From the NCBI GenBank assembly GCA_034687125.1, contig JAQGBZ010000363.1, positions 1-61,739 of the forward strand: 61,739 bases of DNA. The letters are read 5' to 3'. The translations under genes and the position numbers were made by a program. Below the pieces are notes generated by a model, which ran no database searches, was not told the DNA's origin, and was given only the letters and a program-made list of their open reading frames with translations. This stretch comes from Neelides folsomi. Lineage: Eukaryota > Arthropoda > Collembola > Neelipleona > Neelidae. This document shows positions 19,643 to 32,534 of the stretch, piece by piece (positions within the stretch are counted from its first letter, which is position 1; each line of letters begins with the position of its first letter).

Positions 19643-22188
19643 TTAATTGGTCTTCTCTATCAATCCTCTAATTTCTGATGTATCAAGATTTGGACAAATG
19701 AGTTTTAGCTGCAAATAAAATTATACATTTACAATTTAATTTTTTTAATTGTAAATTATAATATAATAACGGGTAAAAATAAAGAAATAACTTGGCGAAT
19801 GTTAAGATAAACTCTTACTTTATCTGAAAAATAATAAATGTCAAATTGGATTTGACGGCGAATTTTATCATCGTCCGATGGAGCCGAATTAATAGCCTTG
19901 TTTTGGTTCTGACCCTTAACCTTTTTTAATCTTTTCAAACTTTCTTCCATTCTTGATACTGAAGTGAGGACTTCTTGAACTTGTGAATAATATCTGTGGG
20001 TAAAATAATCATAAGCATACTATAAAAAATAAATCTTTATTACAAAGCCTTTTTCTCATTCTCATTCGCTTCCAGTATATTATATCATTATTTGTAAATT
20101 ATTAGGCAATGTACCTTTGCTGAACTTTGTCCCCAATAGTTTGTCCAACCTTATCCCATAATGTATCCCTAGCAAACTCTTGGATGTAGAGCAATGGCGC
20201 TAAAATTGTCTCGACATATTCGCTGTTGGCTGTCGGAACATCTCTGTTGGTTCGTCTGAAGAGACGAGGAATCTCAGTTACAGAGGAAATTCCACTATTA
20301 CTTTGAGACAAAGACAACTCAATGACTTTGGTTTCAATCAACAAGCGACTTTCGGTCCATTGTTCGGTGAACCCAGTAATGTAGCGTTCGGAATTGTCAC
20401 ATGAAAATAGTTCATTTACTTGCTTCATTTTATCAACAAGAAACTCCTTTGCTTTCAATTCGCTCGCATTCAAGTCCAAGTATAATTTCATTAGTTCATC
20501 AATAGATTTCTTCGTTGAAACATTGTGGGACAATTCGTTAAGATATCTGGAAACGAAAATGGCAGTTGCTTTAAGAAACTTTCCACAAATATGTGAAATA
20601 AAAATTTTCTTTTCATCCCAACACTGTAAAATAACTCTCATCAAAACTCTTGTTGAATCAAAATTAAATTCTGAATTTGTGCAAGCAATATCAAATTTAT
20701 CTAAAGCTGTTTCAAGTTCAATGGCCAACGAATGAAATCTAAAATAAAAGATTTTTTTACTTTATAATTTTTGTATTGAGAGAATAAAAATTAATTTCAA
20801 GAGTCAATTTTACCTTAATTGAAAGTATACGGTGAATTGCCATTTACTAACGAAATCCTTGAGTTCATCTGAATCTCTAAACTTCAAAAGATGTTCAATC
20901 GACGGAAGTGATGATTCGACTCTATCAATAAATGCCTCGCATTTCCTCCAATTTGAATGAAAAGAATCCGGACTTGAAGGAGAGGAAATATGAGGGAAAT
21001 GTTTGGAAATTATATTAACGATGGTAGGGAAAATTCCTCTTGAAATAAAGTCATAGTTTGTTAACCATTGAGAATTTGCAATATCTTTCGATACAATAAT
21101 CAATGGACATTTGTCAATAAAGACTTCGAATTCGTCAATAAGAGCAAACATGTTTCCTTTCTTTGCAAGGATCAAATTACATTTTGGTTTCACGACTTTT
21201 TCAACGAAGATTTCTTCAGCTTTTTTTACTTCTTTCAATTCGTAATACATGAAAAGAAGAGATTTGACCATAGCTGCTGAGTCGCTTTCGCCGTCAGAAG
21301 TAAAATGTGGGAGATTTCCGTAAATTTCAATAAAGCCTGCAAGTCGACTAAAGATTTGTTCTGCCACAGCATTACAACGCTATTAAAACGGAATATAATT
21401 TATTTAAATATTAACATTTTCCACTCATTGGAAAATTTTATATATAAATGGATTTTCATTTGTATAAATAATCAAAGTTTTTACATCTTTAAAATTCTGA
21501 CTGAGGACGGAATTGTTACATTTGGCCAATAAAAATTTTGTTTCGGCAATTTCATGTGATGCAGATTTTAGATAGTCATAGTCGGAGCTAGTCACAACTT
21601 CAAAAGGCACATTCTGAATGTATTTTTCTGCTGAAACGAGAGCTTTTTGGGTCTGTCGCAGAAATTGTAGTTGTGCCTTTGAAGAACGAATTTGATTTTT
21701 CATCGATAGTTCACTATTCAATGATGATATTATCGAGTCCAAGTTATTGTAAAGTTCCTGTTTAATAAACAGCAAAGATATTTCATTCAATTATCATGTA
21801 ATATAAATTGCTTACACGTAAAGAAGATAAATTATAAAACCCCAAATATCTAATCTAGTGTCGCAAACTGTATAAAAATGTTAATAACATTAATTACCTG
21901 TAATTCCTTTTGGGCTTTTGTCAAAGGTGTGAAAATGTTCTGAATTCTACTATCTAATCCAACTAGGTTTGATGATAGATTTACAAATTGACCATAATCT
22001 TGATTTATCAATTCAATGAGAGACGATCGAAGAAACTTTAAATGAGATCCAAGATCATCTCTGAGAACATCCAAAGGCACATTTTGTCTCTTCCGTTGAA
22101 TGAATTCGTCGACAGAAAATAACTCCGAGTGAAATTCTGAAGGTTCAAAGCTGAGTTTGGAATTACAGAATGAGTCGGTGAAATTCAT
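19643..22188 (-). CDS. COG2: COG2, conserved oligomeric Golgi complex subunit 2
   Basis: Six exons: 22188-21898, 21757-21485, 21379-20814, 20738-20115, 19993-19819 and 19708-19643, all GT-AG and in frame, for 664 residues. COG2 belongs to lobe A of the COG tethering complex, which captures retrograde vesicles at the Golgi and keeps glycosylation enzymes in place. The N-terminal domain shows the family signature: the acidic and aromatic start (FSVDEFIQRKRQNVPLDVLRDDL), then LIELINQDYGQFVNLSSNLVGLD, followed by a coiled-coil-like region. The central part (RCNAVAEQIFSRLAGF) and the helical C-terminal domain (YVETILAPLLYIQEFARDTLW) also fit. Human COG2 is about 740 residues, so this copy is somewhat shorter. 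I chose the ATG that opens MNFTDSFCNSK. An in-frame upstream ATG at 22203 would add five residues. Confidence 0.88.
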
Positions 22189-24168
22189 GTTTAAAATGAG
22201 CAATTAAGCAAATTTGTATCGGTACCGGTGTCCTTTGAGCTTGGCAGGAATCTAAAAATATATGAGAATTGAAATTATAAATGAATTTGACAATTCACAA
22301 ATTAATTAAAATGTAATAATTGAAAATCACCTGTGTTGCGTATGTAGCGGTTAAATGAATCTAATTTACATAACTTAATATCCTTTAATACTATATATTA
22401 AGGAAATTTTGATGTGTCGTTATTTTCATTATAAAGGCAAATTAAATTAATATGGTTTGATCTTGGTTTGATCATGTGCATGTGTGTGAAATAATGACAG
22501 ATGATTCGATGAAACAAAAATCCTCTTTAGTTCCATATGCTTATACCATTATTGAATAACTACATAAACATAATATTTATATGAATTATAAGTCCCTGTG
22601 CGTTATATTCATTATAGTTAATTATTTAATTAATTTCTCTTTATAAATGTTAATAATAAATGGATTTATTCAATGGAATCGTATGGAACCTTTAGTCTAT
22701 TTGCTACACAATGACCAAAGTACAACGTGTCTATAACGTGAACATATGAGACTCTTGTAGAGTGAGTTTATATATTGTGTCTCCGGTCCCGCTGAAGTAT
22801 TAAAGTATTAACTTCCATTTCCATCTCCATCTCTAATTCTTATAAAAATAATAGAGTTAAATGATATCAAATAGGGCATTTTAATACCCAATCAATCAAT
22901 ACTAGGAGTGGGCTAGACCCACAATTCAACAATAGCTCAAAATAAGTATAATCCGCATCAATAAATGAGTTCAATACTTTTCTGGCTTGTTCAACGTTCA
23001 TCAACGGAGGCCAACTGTTCAAAGAGAGTTGAAAGGATCGAATAATAATTAACGATGAATCGTATCTGCAGTCAGCAAAATGTGCTTCAATTATCATTGT
23101 AAGATTTTCTGGAGTCTATTCAATATATTTAATTTATATAAGGTAATAATTTGAAAGAAACCGTAAAATGATAAAAGCACTTTTAGCACAATAATTTAAC
23201 TGCTAGTAAAGCATCATAATACCTAACAAACAAATTTTTATCAATAAACACAATTTATTTTTAACGTAAAATTCTATTATAAATCTGAACTTATAGAAGA
23301 GCATTATTATGTTACTTTGTTTATACTTTATGTTAGCCCAAAGTTTATTGACCACAAATTAAATAATTAAATTTTTAATCATGTATATAAACACACATAA
23401 TGCTACTCAATAACAAGATTGAAAGTAATTACATAAAGCGATTGCGAAACTATATGATATGTTACAGGTCATTTAATTTCTTATTTTGCTAATTTGCAAG
23501 TTGCAATTACTATGAATTATAGTAATCGTAATCATTAAGATCACATCACTATTTTGCCCTTAGCTTATTCAAGGTTATTTACTGATATTTTTAGAGTCTG
23601 GAAGCTTTGTTTAATAAGTTAAATATTCTTTCTTCTTAATATGAAATGACCCATTGGTCATTAAATCCACTAATTTCTGAACAATGACCGTTTAAAGGGC
23701 ATTGTTCGACATACCTAACAGTTCATTAGTTGATGCTGGTGCGGCTTAAACTCGGACACGGCTTAGATTAATTATTGTTTAAAACTTTCAAAGGTAGTTC
23801 GGTATGTATCATTATCTATATATTTATAAAGATTTTTTGTCCCTTTAACTTGATGATTTATGGGTTCAAGGTTTGAGGGATTTTTATATTTAAGTTGAAC
23901 GAGGTACATACATATGTTTAATACACTGACAATAATCGTTAATTTATCTGCTAACTTTATTCAAAATCATTTCTTGGTTGAGCTTAGAGTCCTCAGCAAT
24001 TTATCGTTTTTATTCATTCCATTTAAATTCACATATATTTATTTATATTTAAAATATCAAAGGATTGTGTCAGATGCTATTTTGTTTCTAGTTTTTCATT
24101 GCGTATTTAATACGCTTGGAATTAAAAGCGTTTTTTAGTTTAGGTACTTGTTACAACTGTGAGGCACC
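22189..24168. other. 2 kb between divergent COG2 and ORP9 starts
   Basis: AT-rich spacer between head-to-head genes. It should contain both promoters, but I see no confident core element. A 76-codon minus-strand frame at 22867-23097 and a 74-codon plus-strand frame at 23914-24138 have no recognisable domain. The former begins at a true ATG and is mentioned among the findings. Confidence 0.4.
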
Positions 24169-27100
24169 ATGATTGCATTTGGAAGCTCATTGATGGTAAA
24201 TGTAAGTATATTTACACTTGGCTAACCAACATTTCATTATTCTTGGAACGTTTTATTAATCCCAGATCTTAAATATTTATACATTGTTAAATATTCATTT
24301 CATTTGAATCGAAATTGAGTATGCTGATCTTAAAGGTATACAATTTTTATGACGATGGATCTAATGGATCTATTCTTGGCATTGAATAACTTATTATTTA
24401 TTCAATGCCTATCATTTCGTGTGTATAGTTATTTATTGTTTTAGCATCGAATAAAGAAACTATCATTCATAAAGCAAAAAATGAAATTTAATTTCTATTT
24501 TAATTGTAATTGTAAATTCAATTTGAACTTGTTTGATGATGGCGTTCTGCTTCAAGCATAACAGAAAAGTTAAAATATTCTGTGTTTTAAATTTTTATTA
24601 TTATTTTTGCATGTTTTGGAAATTCATAATTATTTATAGTAAAGGTTAAATAAATAATTCCTATTTATTTTATTTTTTTAGTTTCAAAAGGGAGTAGGAA
24701 AAAGAAAACGGTCTCGAAGTCGAGAGACTTCAAAATCTAATTCTTCGATAAGCGACGAAAATTCGCATCATCAGCTTGGACGAACTTCCTCTTCAAATTC
24801 TCATTTCAGTCCAATGCCAATGGAAGGGATTTTAAGCAAATGGACGAACGTTATGAAGGTTTATTATTTTTTTATGTAAATAAGTATGTTAGATTAGATA
24901 TTATATTTAATAAAGTATAGTACCAAGATCTTTAGCTTATTTTTTAAAAAAATATTGGCATTTTTAAAATTTCCATTATTTATTTTATTTATTTAATCAA
25001 GGGATGGCAGTTTCGGTGGTTCGTATTAGACGAAAATACAGGATTACTCTCTTATTATACGGTACAAATTATGGGCATTGTATATGATAATTGATGATCT
25101 ACTAGCTTAACAAGATTTTCTTTATTCATTTGTTTTTTGACTTTAATAATTAATTTAGTCGAAAGAGAAAATGAGGAGAGGTGTGAGACGAGGATGCATT
25201 CGCTTACAAGGTGCCGTGTTAGGAATTGACGATGAAGAGGACGCGAACTTTACCATAACTGTTGACGCTAAAGTTTTCCATCTCCAGGCTAAAGACGCGG
25301 AAGAGCGAGAAATTTGGGTAAGTCAGAGTTTCCATCATCAATTATCCACATTTAAATTAACCTCACGCGACAGAGGTCTCATTTTATTTATTAGTTCAAT
25401 TTTTTGTTATCTTATACAACACATGTTTTTATACTCTTTTTTGATATAATTTATATATCGGTTAACAAGGTCCGGGCATTAGAAGAGGCAATACTAAAGC
25501 ACGCAAGAGTTCGACCGGGTGGTTACATTCCGCATCATTTGTCGTCGGGAAGCGGGGGAATCGGATTAGAGAATCCCCTTGGACATTTTGAGCAAAAACT
25601 CGCACAGGCAGACGTGTATTTACAAATGTTAATTCAGCAAGTGAACTCCCTCCAAGAAAAGCCCGAACTTATTGGCGTGGTCGAGAAGGCAAATGATTTC
25701 CTTGAGGCTGTAAAACACAGCATTGTCCTCCTCCAGATCGCCAAGGTAATCGAAGTTTCTTATCAATTACATCATCCCGCACCTCCTAGCCCCCCCTCAA
25801 TTGCGCATGGAGGATCGTAAATACATTTATAGTATTTTGTTTTTGTTTTTACCCTTTATGTAATATAAGCCCTCTTACTGCCCTACTACTATGATGCGTG
25901 TTATTAGCCTTTATTTTTCAACTCATTCCACTCATTCATTCCCTCTCCTTCCTTATTGACTCGATTGAATGTGGCTTTGGGAAGAGGAAAAAAATTAACT
26001 TTCTTTTAGAACACGGCATTTCCTGTCGCAGGCATTGCATCGCCAATAATACTTCATCATTATTCTGATCCAGAAGTCCAGACAGGGATTGAATACGGTA
26101 ATGTGGTGTGATCTTAAAAGAACGTAGACATAACATAATTGAGTATATTATATAGACAAGTCAATTGAAGCAGAAGATCTGTTTTTTTTAAATATTGTGT
26201 CTGTGTGTGAATAACAACTCGTTTGTTGTAGTAGGTTCAGAGTGCAGAGAATCTTCCGCTTCCACAGTGAGTTCCCCAAAGAGTCCGATTGGGCAGAAGG
26301 AGGCCCAAGCCGCTTCATCTCCTAGCAGTTCAACGGGAGTTGTGGTTCCGAGGAGTATAAGTTCACTTGGCCAGTCGCCAATTTCTCCATCTGAGAAGAG
26401 TGCCGTTTTCATTTCCTACTCCAGCTCAGACGATGAACAGGACTTTTACGATGCGAGCGAAGATCTCTACATAGAACCGTATGTTCCTACACATTTCACA
26501 TACACGTCATGTATAGATAATAGAGACGCGTATATTCTTTCAATATATCCATTTACTATTTGAAGTATCCGCATGAAAGGAATGGGAAACTCTCTTTCAT
26601 TCCCTTCAATTGAGAGAGGATTTCTGTACGTAAATGAGATTCGCTTACAATTAGAACATTTGAGATCAATGGGATGAGATGCTCAACTATCGTGAGTTGA
26701 AAGTCTTAATACACTCTCCATTACCTCTTCATTTCAATGGTTTATTACACATTAGACATTTAGACATATTAGAGAGAAAAGTCGTTTGGAGTAAATTATT
26801 AAAACACCCTTGAAATCTTGTTAATTTTCACATTATGTTAGATTTTGTAAAATATAGAGCAGTCAAAAGCGATTCGCGGTCGTTAAGTTCTTTATGCAAT
26901 TTCCTTTAATGTATCTCCTTTCCATGATGCGCACTTATGTTGAGCCCATTCCATGTAGAATAAAAGGACAAATGAAAAATGGAGAGCGTGACAAATTCAT
27001 TTTATTGAGTGCTTCCTTTTGACTCGGCAAAATGCTCCAGGAAAGTGTATATTTAGAGAATCCCGACTTTCCATACCTGTAATAATTACATTTACTTTAT

Positions 27101-30100
27101 GAATTATTAAGGAAAAACTTTCATTTGTGATTCAGTTTTGTCTTCCTTTTAATTCCTAATTTACTCACGGCCCAACGAAGACCAAATTATGACTTACGGA
27201 TTTATCTTCATTTTATCCGGCTATGGGAATGACAAATAAATACATAGGTCCTTAGGGAAATGAATATATCACAATTTATACATTTAGGTAATTAGGCCAA
27301 ATTGATCAAAATTACAGAATGTAATTGAGTTTTAGGTATAGCCAAATCCTCAATTGATAAATGATTATTTTTACTGATTTTCATTGCAATTCTCAGGCAA
27401 AATATTATTCGAATTTTACAATAAACGTTTCCAGTGTATTATTTAATAAAAATCAGATTAGATTCATATAAGAAATAAGAAGTTTATTGTACACAAACGA
27501 TTGTCTCAAATTCAATGAGAAGCCATATTATACTACACAAAATATTTCTAGACTAGTTTAACTAGTTGTGAAATTTTGTGCTTATTCAAGTCATGTGTAT
27601 TAGATTTATTAATGGAATCAGTAACTTTGCAAAAAGGATATTTCGACGAAAAGGTTATTTAAATAATCATAATATTTTTTATATATAGTATTAAAGATTT
27701 AAGTGTGTTGAAGTAAGATGTAAGAAAAAGTTTTACACACAGCGCAATATATTAATTTTTACAATAATTAATACACTAATAGTTTACAAATGCCTTTTGA
27801 CCTTTTAGTCGAGGTTCATTTAGTGTTTGCCAAAAGACTTACTTGTATCCAATTGTATTGAACAATGCAGTAAACTCAAATAAGAACCTAATTGGAATTC
27901 CTTGTACGATTGCGAAATTAAGATTCAAATCCCGAGTGAGAGTGAAAGGAACTTTGAAGAGATAAAACGAGTATTATATCAAAATATATCCGAAATTGTA
28001 GGACGTATAGTTAAATGCAGTGTAGGAAATCACTCGACTGATTCTGTTCCGCTATTTATTTAATGCTCTGTCTATCCCTATATTTTGAATGTGAAATAAA
28101 ATGTAAAGTACCAGAAGCAATAAGTAGTCTATATATGTAAGTCTACGAATGGCCTTACTAATAAATTTGTTAAAATAACATATTATATCGACTTTTATAT
28201 CGATTCCTCGAAGAGCATGGAAAGGGAGGAGAAAGAATGAAAGAGAACGGTTTTATACTTTCCAAAACCAAGAAGAATAGGAGTCGTATAAATGTAGAAG
28301 TGTAATTGTCGTATTTATCATTTAATTCTTTAGTAACGAATTGGAGGAAAAGCCTAGTGTGGAAGAAATTTCAGTCAACGTTCCAACGGGGCCAATCCCC
28401 AGACCCGCGGACTCTTCCATGTGTGTCAAAAAAGACGAAGAGAAGAAAACTAGTTCAAAGACGACGGTCATGGAGGGAAAGGGTGGACTTGAAGGTTCGA
28501 CGGAGCCTTATATCGACTACGACGCTCTTTATGACGAAGATGCTCCGGAAGACGATTTGGGATCCGTTGAATCTCATGGCTCCGTTCTCTCTCATCTCCT
28601 CTCACAAGTCAAAATTGGCATGGACTTGACGAAAGTCGTTCTTCCCACGTTCATCCTTGAAAGACGGTCGCTACTCGAGATGTACGCCGATTTCTTTGCC
28701 CACCCCGACATGTTCGTCGCCATTGCGGATTATGTTAAGCCTAGAGATAGAATCGTTGCTGTGCTAAGGTATTTTTCATCCATCTTTACAATAATTTATA
28801 ATTCATGAAGGCTTATTTTTTATTAGATATGCTGTAACTTACAGCATGTATTACTATATTTCAAGTAACAATGAATTTTCGAAATATTTATGAACAATCT
28901 TTTCATGGAGTTTGTGTAAATGTAAATATTTAAGAGTGTTATTCAATTGCAATTATCTTTTATTATAGATGGTACTTAGGAGCTTTTCACGCAGGACGGA
29001 GATCTGAAGTAGCAAAGAAACCTTATAATCCAATATTAGGCGAGGTTTTTCAATGTTATTGGAATCTCCCAAATCAAAAGTCAACGCAAAATCTGAGTGC
29101 AAATGGAGGAGAGGAAGATCCTCGTCTACTCCCTTGGGTAGAAGATAAAGATGCTCTTGTTTTCTTCGGAGAACAAGTTTCACATCATCCACCAATTTCC
29201 GGCTTTTACGCTGAACATCTTAGAAAGAAAATATCCCTCAATGCTCACATTTGGACTAAATCGAAATTCCTCGGACTTTCTATTGGTAATTTAATTTATG
29301 CTTTCATTTCACATATACCATTATTTTATAATTAACATCAATTCTCTTTATTGCTAAACTGCTAGTGCTCGCAGACAAAGTGATCACTGATCACTTAACA
29401 AGTTTATATAGGGCAATAAAAATAAACATAACGTTTTTATTTAAATTGTAATTTTCTTCATTATGCCCAAGCACTATACTGTATAAACTCATTAAGAAAT
29501 CTTTTAATGTTAATGTAAAATTAATTCTAAGTTTAAGCGAATATTTTGTAAATTTCTGATACATTCACTAACTTATCTTATATCGATCTATTTCTAATCC
29601 AAGATAATTAAGCACGTAAAGAACTAACACCGTAACACCGTGGTGATACTTTGCTTTATGTATTATTTTTATACAAAAGTTATTATGTAGAATTATGAAG
29701 GGCAGACTTGAGGAGGTTATGAAGGGAATTAAATACAAGTTCTTTTAATGTCCTCGGAAAACTCAATTTTAACGTAATTAATTATACATTCATTATTTTA
29801 CAATCGATTAAATTGATTTTCTATATTACTTTTTAGGAGTGCACAATATCGGACATGCCATGTTGACTCTTCATACTCCTGCTAGAGAAGATTACGTTCT
29901 CGGTATTTGACTTTTTAATCAACTTTGAAACTTTGACTATCAATACATAACATATTCAAGAAGTCGAGAGTTTAAAAATTAATGGAAATAATATTTGTTC
30001 ACAGGATTTCCAAACGGATATGCAAGATCAATTTTTACAGTACCATGGGTTGAGCTAGGAGGTTCAGTAACAATCCAATGTGCGCAATCGGGCTATCACG

Positions 30101-30775
30101 CCAATGTTGAGTTCAAAACAAAGCCATTTTTCAGCGGTGAAAAAAATAAGGTAATATTAAATTAAATTAACTTGGCAGCATTTGAATAATTTATTGAATA
30201 CGGTTGTAAGAAAGCAATTGTCTTTTAGGTCACGGCCCAAGTATTTGCTCCTGAAGATAAAAAGAAGCCATTCTTAACGGTCGATGGCGAATGGAATGGA
30301 CTAATGACAGGGAAATGGGCTGATGGGCGAACCGAGAGATTTGTTGACGTGACAAGTTTGAAAATCATAAAGAAAAGGGCCCGACCAATAGTACAACAAG
30401 AACCTCATGAATCTAGAAGAATGTGGAAGGATGTCACGGCCGGTCTTACGTAATAAAACAGAATTTTATTAAATGGAATTCACGTTGCATTATTGAACGT
30501 GTATTGGGATGAATTAGTGAGAATGGTGATTGAATTATTCATTTGAAATCAGGTTCAGAGACATCGATAAGGCCACAGACTCCAAATTTTTTTTGGAAGA
30601 GAAGCAGCGACGTGAAGCACGGGAACGAAGTGCCTCTGGAGAAACATGGAAACCTGCGCATTTCTATCATGCTGGAGACACTTGGCTTTTTTCTGAACCT
30701 CTTGAGCTCCGACTAAAAGGGCCCAAGACGTCTGGAAGTAGTCAAATCACATCATCATTAAATTCAAACACTTAG
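24169..30775 (+). CDS. OSBPL9: ORP9, oxysterol-binding protein-related protein 9 (PH + FFAT + ORD)
   Basis: Thirteen exons: 24169-24201, 24682-24858, 25002-25061, 25159-25317, 25470-25745, 26010-26097, 26235-26478, 28334-28768, 28969-29285, 29837-29902, 30005-30150, 30229-30449 and 30553-30775. All junctions keep frame, giving 814 residues. ORP9 moves sterol and PI4P between ER and Golgi at contact sites. The PH domain begins [20 protein letters not shown] (from about residue 53) and is near-identical to vertebrate ORP9. A coiled region ([18 protein letters not shown]) follows. The FFAT-like motif DFYDASE (334-340), with acidic residues before it, should bind VAP at the ER. The lipid-binding domain has [23 protein letters not shown] and the ORP signature EQVSHHPP (559-566). 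The first exon ([11 protein letters not shown]) and the basic KRKRSRSR segment precede the PH domain. That start is inferred from a good ATG context and an in-frame gtaagt donor. Translation could also begin at the internal MEG. Confidence 0.93.
26479..28333 (+). other. 1.85 kb intron of ORP9
   Basis: This is the longest intron of ORP9, between the FFAT exon and the exon that opens the lipid-binding domain region. I see no additional exon, repeat or RNA gene in it. Confidence 0.5.
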
Positions 30776-32534
30776 TACCTTATTCAACCCCTAATTAAAT
30801 TATTAATTATTGTATGTAGAATACGAGTTATTTTTTAAATTTATCATTGTCTTTTACTCGTGAACATTATTATACTTACATACACAAATACGCATGGAAA
30901 AGAAATCTTTGATTCGTCTTCACATAAAAGATTTGGTAATACCCGTCCTTCACAATAATAATTAATCTCAGCTTCCACATAAAGATTTTAAAATGAAGAG
31001 AATCTATTCCAATTAATATTTATTAAATTCTTAAAGACATTCCTTTACTGGGATATTTTTTCTTAAGTCTTTTCCTCCGAATTGTGTCTATTAAATCAAA
31101 AGATTAAAAAGTCTAGAATGTTACATGAAAATGTGTATCAAGAAATCGCGGCAATTGCTCCAATTCCTACAATCCCTATACATACTACATAATTGATCTT
31201 ATGCTTAAGAAAGACGAGAAAAATCTCTATCGTGTAGTAAATAGAGAAAAAATTGAGTAATAGTTACTGTTGAAGAGAGTCGGACTCTTGTCATTTAAAT
31301 GAGAGCTCTTAATGAGTAAGATTTAAGGACTTTAATATTTTTAGTTTGTATAATTAGTGAATTAATTTTTTAGTGAAATTATCCAAAATAATACAAAATG
31401 TATTATTATTAATTATTGATTTAAATTGCAGTTTAAGCTCTTTAGAATGAGCATAATAATAAGAATGAAAAAAGCATGTCGAAATGGAAAATTCCGTACC
31501 TTGTTCTATCATAATCAAAACTTTGATGGTGTGTTGTAAAATTGTTTACAAGTAAAGGTAACTTTTTAATCAATTGCATCTAGTATGGTGTATACCTAAG
31601 TATAATACATTTAATGTGTATAATCATGATAGTTATACAAAGAATACAAAATGTAATTGAATCTTCATTTAAATGTTTTGTTTTTGTGAACCTCCTTCCT
31701 TTTCCCAACTTGACCAAATAAAGTTTAAAGATGTTGAATTCGCTACAATTTTTATTCCATATTTCAAATTTCTAGACCATTTTGTATGTCATGAATAAGT
31801 GTCATCCTGATATTCCGATTACTCATTAAACTGATGATACAAATATTAATAGCTATTTAACTACCGTTATACTGATACGAGCATAAGAGTATGTAGTTGT
31901 AATTATTAATTAATTTCCTATTTTCAAGTTTCAACTTGCCTCAACCATTGCCGGCTACTAAAGACAGTGAAATGTATATAGAGAAAGTCATAGGGAAATA
32001 TTTTTGTGGGTTTATCTTCATGTTCAACCATTCATGGTTCATCGGTTGATCCTCTTCCATTTGTTTCCAATTTCCAATATTTATAAAAATAATAACAATA
32101 AATAAGGAAATGTTTATTAATTTATTACATTTTTCTCAATAGAACTCCTGACCCCAATTTCATTTGGTCATATTTATTAATTTATTGAGACCTGACCACT
32201 TCCTTTCCCAGTTCTTCACTTATTCGCTCGAATCAAGGGTATGGTATTAAATATTAAGTCGTAGTCACATTTTAAAATATTTATGTGTCAAAGAGCAATT
32301 TGCTACGCTGTTGATGAATATTATTCCTTATATGCTATATATCAAAATATTAATATTATAATAGGTCAATTGATCTCGATAGATTAAAATTACGTTCTTT
32401 GAATTCTCTTAAATAAATACATTGAAAATTAATGCGTAAAATTTTTTAATTGATTATAGGATCGAGATTAGAGACCGACCGACAGTTTTACAAACTATTA
32501 TGTATAGTTAAATAAGTTCAAAATCAAGAAAAGA
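30776..32534. other. ORP9-GAPVD1 intergenic spacer
   Basis: 1.76 kb of AT-rich DNA between two genes on the same strand. It should hold the ORP9 3' end and the GAPVD1 promoter. No coding frame is supportable. Confidence 0.4.

Noticed and set aside
29365..29400. Short GTGATCACTGATCAC palindrome in an ORP9 intron
   Set aside because: Only about 7-bp arms with no flanking duplication, within chance expectation.
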